Shown here piece by piece: positions 45,910 through 57,239 of a stretch of 64,000 bases of DNA. The position numbers and the translations under genes are program-made. This stretch comes from Stichopus chloronotus (Eukaryota; Echinodermata; Holothuroidea; Aspidochirotida; Stichopodidae): the NCBI GenBank assembly GCA_021234535.1, contig CM037833.1, forward strand, positions 2,479,217 to 2,543,216. Direction: 5' to 3'. Numbering within the stretch: the stretch's first letter is position 1; each line of letters opens with the position of its first letter. A model generated the notes under the pieces. That model saw only the letters and a program-made list of their open reading frames with translations, was not told the origin of the DNA and did not search any database.

Positions 45910-48235
45910 ACAGGTACACTGAGTGTCTAAGTGTCAAGTTTCTGGCTGGGGAGGGGGTGGGGATTGGTAATGGAAATTGTTTATCTTTCATATAATGAAT
46001 AGGTAAGATTTTATGGCTGTTACGAAGTGGGCAATATTGGCACAAGACTCAAGTGTATCCTGGAGCAAGTGACCATGTCTATGCCACCGTCTGAAAGACG
46101 TGTACTGTAACTCATTGCCTTAGATCACAGGCTGTCAACCTTTTCATGAAGAGATAACCAAGTTTTACTTTATTCCCCCAAAGGGCTAGTAGATAAAACC
46201 TGGAATTTTGTCTTCTCAGTTTAATGCATTGGTGCCAACTTCAAGTTTCGTATAAATAGAGATTACAGTTCATTTTTACATGTCTCATGTACTGGTCAAT
46301 TGCTGATCGAGTAATATTGCTTGACTAGCTGGATAACCATTTCATTGATTTTTTTTTTTTTTGCACCTATGTGCAACACAGGTCAATGTATCATACATTT
46401 TGTTTATGAATGAACAATCCTTGGCAAGCTACATTAGTTTCATCAGCTCAAGGGTTGGAGGTGTGAAATGTCACCCTACTGTGCATCTGTAATATACAAG
46501 TGATAGTTTTAGGTTTTGATGATAAATGCAACCTTTGTACTAACAATGGTGTGCGTATGTTTGTGAAAGCTACCTTGTAAAAGCAGCCTACCTCAGGGAA
46601 GGAAATTTGGACAAGTTTCACATTTGGTATGAAGATTACCACTTTTCTACAAAAAACCTATTGTGTTTGGTAGACTAGGTCAAAGCTCATGTGGTGTCAA
46701 TTTGTGAAAACGAAGTTAACAAGTAGAGATCTCAGGAAGGTAAGTTTGACAGATCCCATATTTAGTCTGTAAATAGGTGAACCACATTGAGTAACAGGGT
46801 ATACTCTTTTGGTGGAAATCAAAAGGTCATTTGGGATAAACCGACTATAGGTCAAATAGTAAACTTTTGACACATGACATATCAAGAAAGGAATTGCTTG
46901 CACTGATCTCATAGGCCTATTTTTTATGTAGGTTTTAGCAGTGTATCACACTGACCTACACAATTACCTATCATATTTGATGGAGGCCATTTTAGTTACC
47001 AATATTAGGGTAACTTGAAAAAACCATGCATATTCACATTGGCATCTCACAGGAAGCATGGACATATCTCTTGTTAGTATGTTGTTGTGCATATTATGTC
47101 ATGTCTATCGGGCCATCATTCACTTACTACGATCTTGGACAAAATACCTTGGGACACCCCACGCCCCCGTTCAATGTTGGCTGTAGGATTGCTTTTCAAA
47201 GGGTACATTCACTTCTATAGCGCAACACTGGAGAGGGGCGCGGGTTTCATGTTATCCTCTCACATAAAATTCTGTATTATATTTGCAATGTATGACAAAG
47301 TGTCCCAACAATTTTGCCCAAGATTGTAGGTTAGCAGATGTCACTGTGTTTATAATATTTGCTACATCTCACTTTTGTGATATGATAAACTACTTCAATA
47401 TAAGTATGTTACACACTCTGGCCTATGTGCAGTACTGTATGTCAGATAATTAAAAAAAAACGAAATCACAGAAATCATGCACACTACTTTTGTGCATTCT
47501 GGTTTTACATAGGATGACACAAAATGTAACTACCATAGACATAATTTACATTCTCTAGCTTTCAACCATACCAGCAAGACTTGTAAATGTACTAAAGGCA
47601 TTGCATTCATGTTACAAGCATGTGCCTGTTGTACAGGTTAACATTAGGAGGCTGTAATATACAAAGATAACAAAATAAATGATAATTTGACTAAAAGATT
47701 ATAAACATCACATTTGTTCTACCTTCTTTTGCATTTGTCTTGTAATATGTTTTTGCCATTTGGAGGAAGTAACTATGTACAAAATACACAGAACTGTAGA
47801 AATCAGTGGAAGTCAGTATCATAGTACATATATGGAAGTAAGAAATCACATCATTAGAACAACAGCTCTTTTCACAAACCTTTGTTGAGATAGGCGGTAG
47901 TTTGATCAAACAATTAAACCTTACTATAAGATGAAGCTCTTCCACAAAGTCTGTGAAACTGAAAAGGAACTTTTGATAGTTGTAGGAGTGATGTATATAG
48001 TTGTGGGTTTCATGACAAAGAGTGTTACACCAAAAGGTATAGCATGTCCTGCATGAATTGTTCAAACATACATCAAACAATAATTCTCAAAATTCATAAT
48101 ACTGTTTCAAGTAGGTAACTACTATAAATGTAAATGACCCTTTAAACAGTCTCCTAAATTATAAGACAACACATTTCATACTTGAACATGAGCGTAAGCA
48201 AAGTTCAAACAAATAGACAAAAGAAATAAAATGTT
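45910..48235. other. No gene; HINE-like partial copy at about 46540-46880
   Basis: The segment 46540-46880 has degenerate family words (GTGCGTATGTTTGTG, GAGATCTCAGGAAGGTAAGT, GGTGGAAATCAAAAGGTCAT). The rest, including a 129-codon minus-strand frame at 47691-48080, shows no recognisable protein. Confidence 0.45.
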
Positions 48236-50140
48236 TCAAGCGATTCTTGAGAGGACATCAGCCATTATATTGTCTTTTCCGTATCTCTAAATTGTACTCC
48301 ATAAACTCAAACTTCATCTCAACAACATCTGATTACAGTAGCATTCTTCATATAAATGAACATTAATGGATTATGATCAGTGTACGCTACAATTCCAACT
48401 TGACCACATTCACATAAACATCAAAATGTTGTCAAGCTAGAAGTAATGCTATAATTTCTTTCTCAACTGTTGAGTAATTGCTTTGGTGCATTGCATTTAA
48501 ACTTCTTTGAAAAGTAGCAAACTGGGTGTTCAATACCATCATTGTTTTCCTAATTAAATAATACACCACCTGAGGCAACATCACTTGCATCTACTGCCTG
48601 GTCTAAATTCTTTCTCAAAATCTGGAGCAATCAGAACAAGACCATACATAAGAATAGACCTGACCTTCTCAAAGGCTATCTGACAATCTTCATTCCATTC
48701 AAACTTGGCCTTCTTACCAAATTTGTCAAAGGGGCCAATATGTCTTACAATTTAAGACAATACCTCCTGTACTCTCCCACCATACCTAAAAAGTGCATCA
48801 GTTCTTTCTTCCTAAGTAGTAGCTAGGTTTGTTGAAGCCTTTAATGGTTTCCACTTTAGCCCTGATGAGGTTAACCTTTACTTGACACACAGCACGACCC
48901 CAAAATACCATGTTGCCTTGAAAAATTCACTTTTTACCAAGTTGATTGTCAGACTGGAAGAACTCAGCCTGTCAAATAAAGCTCTGATTTGCTTCAGATG
49001 GTCACTCCATGTATTACTGTACACTGCTAAATCATGGAATGTGGTAGGTGCCACCTTCATACTAAAAGGCATAACTTTGTATTGGTAAAGACCACTCAGT
49101 GTAACAAATGCTGACATTTCCTTTGCTTTTTCAGTCAATGGGATCTGCCAGTATCCCTTTAACAACTCAAATTTAGTGACATACTTTGCTTCACCAATTC
49201 TATCAATACAATCATCAACTCTAGGAACTGGGAATATAACTGCCTTGGTTGCCACATTTACTTTACGATAATCTGTTCAAAATCGAAAACTGGCTTAGGT
49301 ACCAGAATACATGGTGATGACCATTCGCTTTGGTTCTTTAATATCATTTTCAAACCTACAGGGCCTATATTGAATTTCTTTTTCCATCTCTTGATTTCAA
49401 TGGATTTACTCATGGATGTTGCTTAATGGGGGTTGTATCACCAACCTCAACATCATGTGACAGCAGTAGTTCTCAAAGGAAAATAAGGAGAAAAAGTTCC
49501 GATAGACGATGGATAGTCTTCATTTCAATCAATTCATTGTAATAACTTTGTTGTTCGATCAGGTTACAAATGATCAATACTACTAACATTGGACAATACA
49601 TTAGAATTTTGTAACTTACTGACTATAGTTAAGTAAAAGTATTGTTTTCTTTTACACTCCTGGGGACACAATTGTCACTACTTGTGTCCTCTGTCATACT
49701 GTCCTAATTTGTTAATTTTAGAGATTCTTCTGATATGTTTTTAGGAGATTGTTATTACTCAGTTGGGTCTGTTTTCTATGACTTGGGTGAGGGTCAGGTA
49801 GTCAACCTCATTCTTTTTTTTATTATGTAAGCACCATAATTCTGTGCTTGAAGCTAGGGTATGAACATGAACATTCAGTAATACCAAGATATACCAAGAA
49901 TACCAATGTCTCCTGGTTTGAATTCCTGCTCCACTGCATGTAGATCAAAGATTAAAATGCAAAAAAAAAAGTCTTGCAATTTCACCAGCCCTTCTTAACC
50001 TATCTTTAAACTTTAAGACATACTGTAGACCATAACACTGATGTCTTGGTCCTCAACAAGACATTTCTCACTGAGCAATTTTAGTGGTCTTCTTGGCATA
50101 TGACCAACTCAAATGGTGAAAAGTGCCACAAGGGTTGGAG
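48236..50140 (-). pseudogene. Ty3/gypsy pol remnant, integrase before reverse transcriptase (Gmr1-like)
   Basis: Read on the minus strand from 50140: a degraded integrase C-terminus (SPFELV-, PLKLLSEKCL- and EFKPGDIG-like pieces, about 50110-49850). A linker follows (KNEVDYL, LQNSNVLSNVSSIDHL). Next is the RT approach (TTAVTHDVEVGDTTPIKQHP, WSSPCILVPKP) and then RT proper from 49255 (PVPRVDDCIDRIG, FELLKGYWQIPL, YQYKVMPF). RNase H comes last (VDASDVASGGVLF, YSTVEKEIIALLLA, YTDHNPL) and the reading ends GKDNIMADVLSRIA-stop at 48236. Most gypsy elements place integrase after RNase H; here RNase H ends at a stop and integrase-like pieces precede RT, as in Gmr1-type elements. Many frameshifts are present, and the RT has lost its YIDD catalytic block near 49030. 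It is inactive. Confidence 0.7.
48878..49255 (-). pseudogene. Reverse transcriptase core segment with catalytic block deleted
   Basis: This 125-codon open segment is the best-preserved RT part of the gypsy remnant. It carries RVDDCIDRIG, LLKGYWQIPLTEKAKE, SAFVT, YQYKVMPFSMKVAPTTF and then YSNTWSDHLKQI and LTINLVKSEF. About 25 residues expected between TTF and YSNTW, including the metal-binding YIDD, are absent; the junction lies near 49025-49035 in a still-open frame. The protein could not polymerise DNA. Confidence 0.75.
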
Positions 50141-50315
50141 TCTAGTTCGGCAGATGTAACGCCATGACCTTTGACAACCACAATGCTGGATACAATGCTG
50201 GTGAAGGATATTGTGCGACTAGCGATTATTACCAGTGGACGGTCTTTAATCCAGCTTAGTGTACGTTGATAGACAGCACCGTACCAGCCTGTCAGATTGT
50301 AAACGGTAATTTTTT

Positions 50316-51460
50316 ATTCCTTGCCGAAGGCAGAAGTAATCTATGCGATGGTAATGTCGTGTGTGTGTATGTATGTGCGTGTGTGACGCCTGCTTGTAAA
50401 CACGATATCTCCAGAAGCGTAACTCTGAGTGATTTCATACTTGGCATGTATATTGCTCTTATTGAGTAGATGATCCCTATTGTTTTCGGTGGAGGTCAAA
50501 GGTCATTTGGGGTCACCAGAGGTCAAAAGGTAAATACCTTGAAAATTGCTTGTAAACACGATATCTCCAGAACGATACATGTGAGAGATCTCATAGTTAG
50601 CATGTGGATTGCCCACATCGAGTAGATGATCCCTATTTTTTTGCAGAGGTGAAGGTCATTTGGGGTCATGGGAGGTCAAAATGTGACAAACTGGAATATA
50701 CAATATTTAAAGAACAGTCCCTTCAGTGAATTTTACACTTGTAATGTAGAATCCTCTTGATTTGACGGTTCCCGCCTAAGCATTTTTGTAGAGATGAAAG
50801 TTAGTTTGGGGTTATTTGACATCAAATTGTTAAAAATGAAAGTAGGCAATATTGGCATAATTAAGGATCGCTTGGCCTACAGTTCTTATCGGTTGGCCTA
50901 CAGTTTTGAATAGAGGGCCAAATAGTTTTGGCAGTAACATAATATCATTTGACTTGCAGCACCCTAAGTTGGCCGCACTGTTTAGTCGAGAAATACTGTA
51001 ATACCAGGGTAGGGAGTTGCCTGGTTATAACAGGGAGGTGCGCTGCTTTTTGGGCTTCTGGCATATATTGATGGAAATGAAATGCATGTTCACGTTTCAG
51101 AATATACTGTGAAAATCACAAAAAATATAACTAGTATCGTTTCCTGTTTTTTTTATGCACAAGAACTTCTTTTAGGACAAACCAGCATTGTCTCTTCGAT
51201 AACCTTCTTAAGGTTTAATTTATCACAGTTGACTGTCTGTAGAAACTACAATGTCCAGAATAAATCATACAGTCTGTTGAGCCAGGTGCTCAATGCACTT
51301 AACCATTTACTGTGTAAACAGTGTCTCTGTTTAGCTCTCTGAGATGGTATCTCAAGCAGGATAACAGTGTGAGATCTCATGCTTGTCATGTGGGCGATTC
51401 ATGTTTGTTACAATATATCTATTATGAGGCAAGGTATCACTAAGCCTTTTGACTTTCTAG
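50316..51460 (+). mobile_element. HINE-like element
   Basis: 5' end ATTCCTTGCCGAAGGC at 50316-50331, then CTATGCGATGGTAATGTCG and a TG tract. Two clear units follow, each with TTGTAAACACGATATCTCCA, a GATCCCTATT word and AGGTCA clusters (50490-50525, 50646-50680). The 3' end has GGCAAGGTATCACTAAGCC, a stem-loop and CTAG at 51457-51460. Between about 50830 and 51330 the sequence is unlike the family and may be a further insertion. Confidence 0.6.
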
Positions 51461-51793
51461 TTATCTCTCTAGCGACAAGGTTATACATATAATGACAGGC
51501 ATTTTCTAGACTATTCCTCAATATCACACTGTTCCATGGCAATGCATAACTATATATAGAAAGTCACATTGAGACAGTGCTCTTTGGAATGTACAACTCA
51601 AGAGGTATTTCCGGACAGAAAGTTTCTAGTAGATGCTGGATACATCTAAAAGTTAGCTTCAGCTGAGTCAAAGTTGTACTCCAGAAGTAAAGTGCCATGG
51701 ACTGCCAATGTGGTAACTTATTACAAGTAAACATTGGGCATTGCCCTACCACCATTAACAGAATCACATACTTATTACATATGTAAACACTTC

Positions 51794-52295
51794 CTAATCT
51801 TGCAGATTTTCCCCAGGAATAAAGCCTCTGTACTGTCCATTAGCTGAAGGGAATCTTTTCCTTATCCTCCTAACCAGACACGCTGGAATTACAATTCTGT
51901 TACCTCTTCCAATACGGCCAAACTTCCAATAAATGTAGCTCCTGTAAGCATAGTGCCTGTAATTGGCATTGGTGCGGTCTTCTTCCAGAGCTAACTCATC
52001 CCTCTCTTACTCTCATGTGTACACCTAACACATGACCATTTAGGCACATATCTCTAAATGCCTCGGACATGCTGACACAGACAGTAATCCCCCTTGAACA
52101 GCATTTGTCCTCCACTTCAGTTGGCATGGGTGTACACAACTGACATTTACACCAAGGAGGGGTTTGTGGGGCAGATGTGACTCTTGTGTTGCCATCAATG
52201 CCAACAGTTAAGTCGGTGTATGCATCTGGCTGTCTTCTAAGCAACTCCACTGTGATGTCCTCTAGCTCATGTCTTGGCAATCCTTGCACATAAGT
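51794..52295 (-). pseudogene. Terminal exon with P2X7-like zinc-binding domain
   Basis: The acceptor CTTTTTAG precedes TYVQGLPRHELEDITVELLR. Cysteines follow in the order C-x-C-x2-C-x10-CC. The frame ends at TGA 51996-51998, while the expected remainder (DELALEEDRT, then the GRIGRGNR and GQYRGFIPG blocks) continues in the next frame to TAG at 51794-51796. The conserved remainder reads without interruption for about 65 codons, so a single-base indel near 51998-52010 explains everything. Confidence 0.7.
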
Positions 52296-52299
52296 CTAA

Positions 52300-53562
52300 A
52301 AAGTAAAGCATTACATCAGATGTGATTTCGGGTCAAAATCATTTCAGTTCACTTAAACATGAGGAATTCACATTCGTTACAAGTTTTACTTAGAACTATT
52401 TACAATCTTCTGTCGCACTGTACAAATTATGAAATCAACCTGAAAAGAAGAACTACAAAAGGCCCACATGGCAGTCAGGTGCCTATTGAAATAGGTAATA
52501 TATAGAATATGTATTCATCACTGTATACAAAGCATAGTTAATTTGTAACAAACAAAATATCGAGTAAAAGCCATTATTTAAAGCAGTGAATCGTGACTTT
52601 GAGCATGCAGTAAATCCTTTAAAAAGGCATCCATGTGCACTTTTATCCCAAGGCAACATTGCCTGTACAGAATGTGCAGTATATATTCACATTATGAAGG
52701 AATCTAAAGGGCAAGTAAAGGTACAGCAATGACTGTATTTTTTCTTGTTCAATTAAGCTCTATAGTCATGCTCAATCACAAGTGGTTTCTCTGTTCATGC
52801 ACAAGTGATGTCTCTCTGAAAGCAGCATATGCTTGGAAAGTATGATATCAATCCAGAACTTCTTGGCCTTTCCTCAATTTTCTTGGCATGTTTCGGTTTC
52901 TGTTTCAGTCCACAAGTCTACAGCAACCTTTATGTCCTACCTACTGCAGACTGAAAAAAAAAAAAAACCAACAGAAATATGACATGGAGCTGCCATGTCA
53001 TCCAAGTAGTAAGTGGACATTCCAGGGATTTAGCAGTCACCCCCCCCCCAAAAAAAATGAATCTAAGACAAAGGTAACTCTAAGTTGATAAATTTTGGCA
53101 TATACCTCTCAGATGACCAGAAAACATGTCTCAGTTAAGTTGCATGCATCCAGCCTTGCAATAGGGATCTTATGCCTGTAATTTCCTAATGAATTAAGAA
53201 AACATCTATCACTTTATATGTGAAAAGTAATTATAATTTTGATTGCTTTTACCTAGAACATTTCCATCTAATAAATTTCTCTACCCAAGTAGAGGGGGCC
53301 ATTGGCTCCTCCCCCTTCCCAGTAAGTGGTGCTGCAAATATCCATGGGTCATGGACAATTTACTGGCCAAAAAATGTGGTCGAATTTTGAAAAACACTTT
53401 ATCAATAAAACATGAAAACTGTGCTGGTTTCAGTTTAATAATAGGTACAGTATTTAGGTTGTCAAACCCACATAACGTGGCACGGCTAGGGACTTTCAAA
53501 CTCTGTAGTCAAACTCCAAATGGTTCCCAAGCATGCATGGGAAATTATTATTTAGTGTGTAC
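52300..53562. other. Intron of chromo-P2X7-like gene
   Basis: Non-coding, A+T-rich, with A and C homopolymers at 52954-52966 and 53040-53057. Nothing else identified. Confidence 0.4.
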
Positions 53563-53673
53563 CTTCATCTGCATTATGTCAGAAGCCCTCTGTTGTGATG
53601 AGTGAACAGCTGGATGCTCTATGGGTGCATATGGGTCTTCCTCTGAGTCAGTGCTGTCAGATGCAGATGAATC
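53563..53673 (-). CDS. Middle exon of chromo-P2X7-like gene
   Basis: Exactly 111 bases between TCTTACAG and AAG|GTACAC encode 37 residues with an acidic serine-rich start (DSSASDSTDSEED) and a QMK end. Phase 0 on both sides fits both neighbours. No known domain. Confidence 0.55.
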
Positions 53674-56600
53674 CTGTAAGATATATAAAAGACAACTTTT
53701 GAAACAAAATTACATGAAATACTCTCAGAAAGTAAACAAATCAAGTGATGCATTTTCCGGACGTGTTTTAGGACAGGTCTAGTGGTAACTTGTGATGGCA
53801 TATAGCATATGTATATGTACGTGGTATATACGTACACTGTGTAGTAAGCTTGAACAACGTTCATGCGGGTATGTGACCAAGCTGAAAGCAATTTGCATAC
53901 CCAAAAGTCCATTTGAAGACGGAAACCAATCAAAAACAATTTTGGCTTGATGGATTGCAAGAATAAATCCTCCCCTTTCTTAAATCAGAATAGATTTTTT
54001 AAAGACAGTACACAAAAATTGACTGCGATCTCTGTGACTTTTGACGTAATGGACGACCAACCATGATCAACATGATTAACCTACATAATTAGTTATTAGA
54101 CACTCTGTGTATTCAATGTGGCTATCACAAGATAAGGTAATCGATAAGATCGCAATAAAACACAGAAGAAGAGGAATTTTCCATCAAAGGCAACATTACG
54201 CAGTGTGAGCCGGTGCGAACAATACCATGAAGATAAAGAAAACGTGATCTTTAGTAAGTACTAAGTGAACCTTTTCAGAGACAGGGGAATAAGCCATGTA
54301 ATTACGAATTATGTAGGATACTCAGGTTGGTCGACGTGGATTAGAGCTGGTCGTTGACTACGTTGTAGCCTCAGAGATCACAGTCAATTTCACCACAATG
54401 GCCGTGCCCTTCGTGTACATGCATGGTGTTAGAAACTCTGTTGGGTGGGAAGTTTGAACATATCATGTCGCCCATTAGCAGTTCATTTCAAAATGTCAAG
54501 AATATGAATGAAAATGGTTTGAAATGTCTTAAATAAGTCAGAAGACATGTTCCTTGACTGGAATCCCCCTTTAAAATATCAGAGAAAATTGTGTCCAACA
54601 ATTTACGTCAACACATGACAAGATGATATCCTCAGTCACCATTATTGCTGTTTACTGCAGTGTTGTATTCTGCTATCATTTCAACATGAGCCCAAAGATT
54701 TCTGTAAAGAATGTTTGACAACCTACAGGACATATCCCCCTACATCTTCGTCATCCAGTTTTCAGCCTTCAGTGTATCGATCCCCTTACTAGAAAACTCA
54801 TCTTTGCAGAGGTGGGGGTGGAGGAGAAAGGTATAATCACCTCCCAAAATGCTACTTGAAAAGGAAAGAAGATGTATAATTCATTCTTCAATTAACTCAA
54901 CAAACCAGATATGTATTATCTTGATTTCTACTTAACTGGAGACTGAGAAATTGCATATGTGAGATCCCTATTTCAAATCTGTACATGCAGTTTATAACCT
55001 AGGAAGTAGGCCTACTGTTTCCAGCCATCTGGATAGCTTGTAAAGCCAAAAATGTTCTTGGACACTTCTCACCAACTGATGGTGGCACTGCGCTTAGTCC
55101 TGCTGGCACTCAGTTACCCCCACAAAAGCACAGGACTACATATGTTTTCATTTCATTGTGCATGTATGGGCGGTGTTTGGTAGCTAGCTATGGTTGGCTA
55201 AAGAAAAGATTGCTAGACTTTTGGCTCTTTCATTTGTTACATGTACATATTGTATGCCATACAAGTATTCAAGAATGTTGATTTTTTTAAATGGCTCTTA
55301 AGTTCTTGGTAGAAATTACTTTGCTCTAGTGGGTAGCTGGGTATAGGGTGAAGTGCACAGCCAGAAATTTAGGTCATTGCCCTTCCACATTCATATTGCT
55401 TCCTACGCCACTTTGAAACAACAACCAGTTGCAATATGTAGGCTAAGCCACATGCATTCTTTAATACATATACTAGCTCAGTATCATAAAGTAACTGTCC
55501 ATCAATCCATCGTTTGGTGACCTAAATTACATGCCAAGATTGCCAATGTCCTACTATTGCATTTGCAGGGCAAACTTTATACCGGTATATTGTTACTAGC
55601 CTATTACTGAAATGTTTATTGAGTAAGTCTTGCCAGTCAGAGGGAACATGAGAATGGACAGGCTACATAAGGTAGGCTACTAGGATAACTATTTGTGTGT
55701 ACAAAAAAATATTGGGTGCCGCAGTGTGCAAATTAAAGTTGAAATAGTGCTGCAAGCGGCACTTGCTCTGTCCTTCCATTTGTAGGTGCCGCCAATAAAA
55801 TTTTTGGTGCCGCATGCGGCTCTAGGTGCCTCGATCGCTTTTGTACTTGTTTTGTTTCAAAACCCATACGATTAGGGAAAAATGGTTGACCTGCTTGGCT
55901 AAATTATGTTCAAGTTGGGTAACATACTTGGGCCTGGGTGTGCAATAATGCTTCAATCCTTCACACCAAGAGTTCACACGCTAGTTAGAACTAACGGAGG
56001 CTTGTCTTTTATACCTGATGAGGAAGGCCTAACCTTTGCTATACTTTAACTTTTAAACGTCAGCATCGCCTTTTATGACTGGTCAGCACCTTATTGTCAG
56101 CTAGTCTTACTCTTAACAGAATAGACCTAGCTTATCTACTATAACTAGCCACACCTACGCTAGGCCCAAACGTTAGGCATATTAGTATTAGTAATAACAC
56201 CATGTAGGCTTAGGCTTAGGCTACTGTCTTCAGGAAATTGCCGACTGCAGCCTATCTAGCCTAGGAAACGTATCCTGAGTCAAAAGCAAAGTTTAGCAAC
56301 TTAGTACTTAGCCTGAGGGTGAGACTAACTTCTCTTGACTTGTTTAGACACGGAGTTTTCTTTGTGCCGCACTTGCAGCGAGCGTTGCAAAACATATTTT
56401 TGTCTTTGCAAGGACATCCGCCTTCTCTTCGAGGAAAGAAGCCTCTCGTAGTTGCTGCGGCATTTGCAGGTTACTGGTTCTTCAGACATGGTGATTGCTC
56501 GATCGTCGGATCATGAGTGCTAATGCTGTACATATGCAGTACGATACACGCACTGTACACAATGTTGAGTACGGTCCGGTTATCGGCACGTACATAAGGA

Positions 56601-57055
56601 CGTTGCCGGTTGTGTATTATTAATAGTGAGTTTTTGTTACCACGTAGGGAATTTGGCATAATAAAATGTTATCCATTTCAAACTTTAAACTACTTTTATT
56701 TTCTTTGTTACCGCATACTGAAAAAACGCACGTTTAAACAATAAAAATATGAAACAAACTATCAATAATGGTATGAAAATGTAAGAAGTTGTGAGCAATT
56801 GTATATATTGTTCCAAAATGCAGGTAGTCGGCCAATAAATGTTTTAACCAATCAAGAAATTCCATTTGCAATGGATTTCCCTTGCAACAGGCCGATTATT
56901 CACCTTTAAGGATGGTTTGCATTTTTCTCTATTATTTTATTTGCTTCGCATTGTACGTCACTCGGGTTTTAGAGTCAAAACAAAGAGAATAAGCATATTG
57001 ATACACGACTGGAGCATGCTCAAAGTGTCAATTTACGAGATGAAAATCAACATAC
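53674..57055. other. Long first intron of chromo-P2X7-like gene
   Basis: Mostly unassigned. Short GCGGCA words recur around 55717-55815 (GTGCCGCA, AAGCGGCACTT, GTGCCGCATGCGGC). TAGGC words cluster at 56100-56270. No second gene is supported inside. Confidence 0.4.
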
Positions 57056-57239
57056 CTGAACCGTCAGCGGCCTAATTTCTTTCAAAGGCACAACCCTGTT
57101 CCACTCTGGGGACCATCCTCTGAACCGGACTAAGAATTGTTCTTCTTCTGCCTTTTTTCGCACCTCTAGAATTTTGCATCTCGCCCAGTAAGCAACTTCG
57201 TCAACAGCTTCGACTTCCAGTTCCAACTTTAAAATCCAT
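57056..57239 (-). CDS. First exon: chromo-barrel/Tudor-knot-like domain
   Basis: ATG at 57239-57237 reads MDFKVGT, then the frame must shift by one base to enter LEVEAVDEVAYWARCKILEV. The exon ends CAG|GTATGT at 57056. The pattern A.W..C.I.EV......FLV.F.GW...W...VPL..IRP is that of chromo-barrel/Tudor-knot modules. The aromatic residues in YW and GW are candidates for a methyl-lysine cage; that is inference. Confidence 0.55.

Larger units (their letters stand above)
51794..57239 (-). pseudogene. Chromo-barrel/Tudor-knot plus P2X7-type cysteine module gene, frameshifted
   Basis: Three minus-strand exons, all in phase 0, join cleanly: 57239-57056, 53673-53563 and 52295-51794. Exon 1 encodes a chromo-barrel/Tudor-knot-like fold (VDEVAYWARCKILEVRKK, FLVRFRGWSPEWNRVVPL, EIRPL) of the kind that reads histone or other chromatin marks. 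Exon 2 is an acidic linker (DSSASDSTDSEEDPYAP). Exon 3 has WCKCQLCTPMPTEVEDKCC followed, in a shifted frame, by YRHYAYRSYIYWKFGRIGRG, RIVIPACLVRRIRKRFPS and NGQYRGFIPG. That is the zinc-coordinating cysteine domain best known from the P2X7 receptor tail, here without channel segments. Lesions: a frameshift just after the ATG (near 57220) and one near 52000. They may be decay or base-level assembly error, since the reading is otherwise well conserved. Confidence 0.6.

Noticed and set aside
47691..48080. 129-codon minus-strand frame downstream of the gypsy RNase H stop
   Set aside because: Considered as an env- or integrase-like extra ORF, but it has no recognisable motif and no in-frame link to the element.
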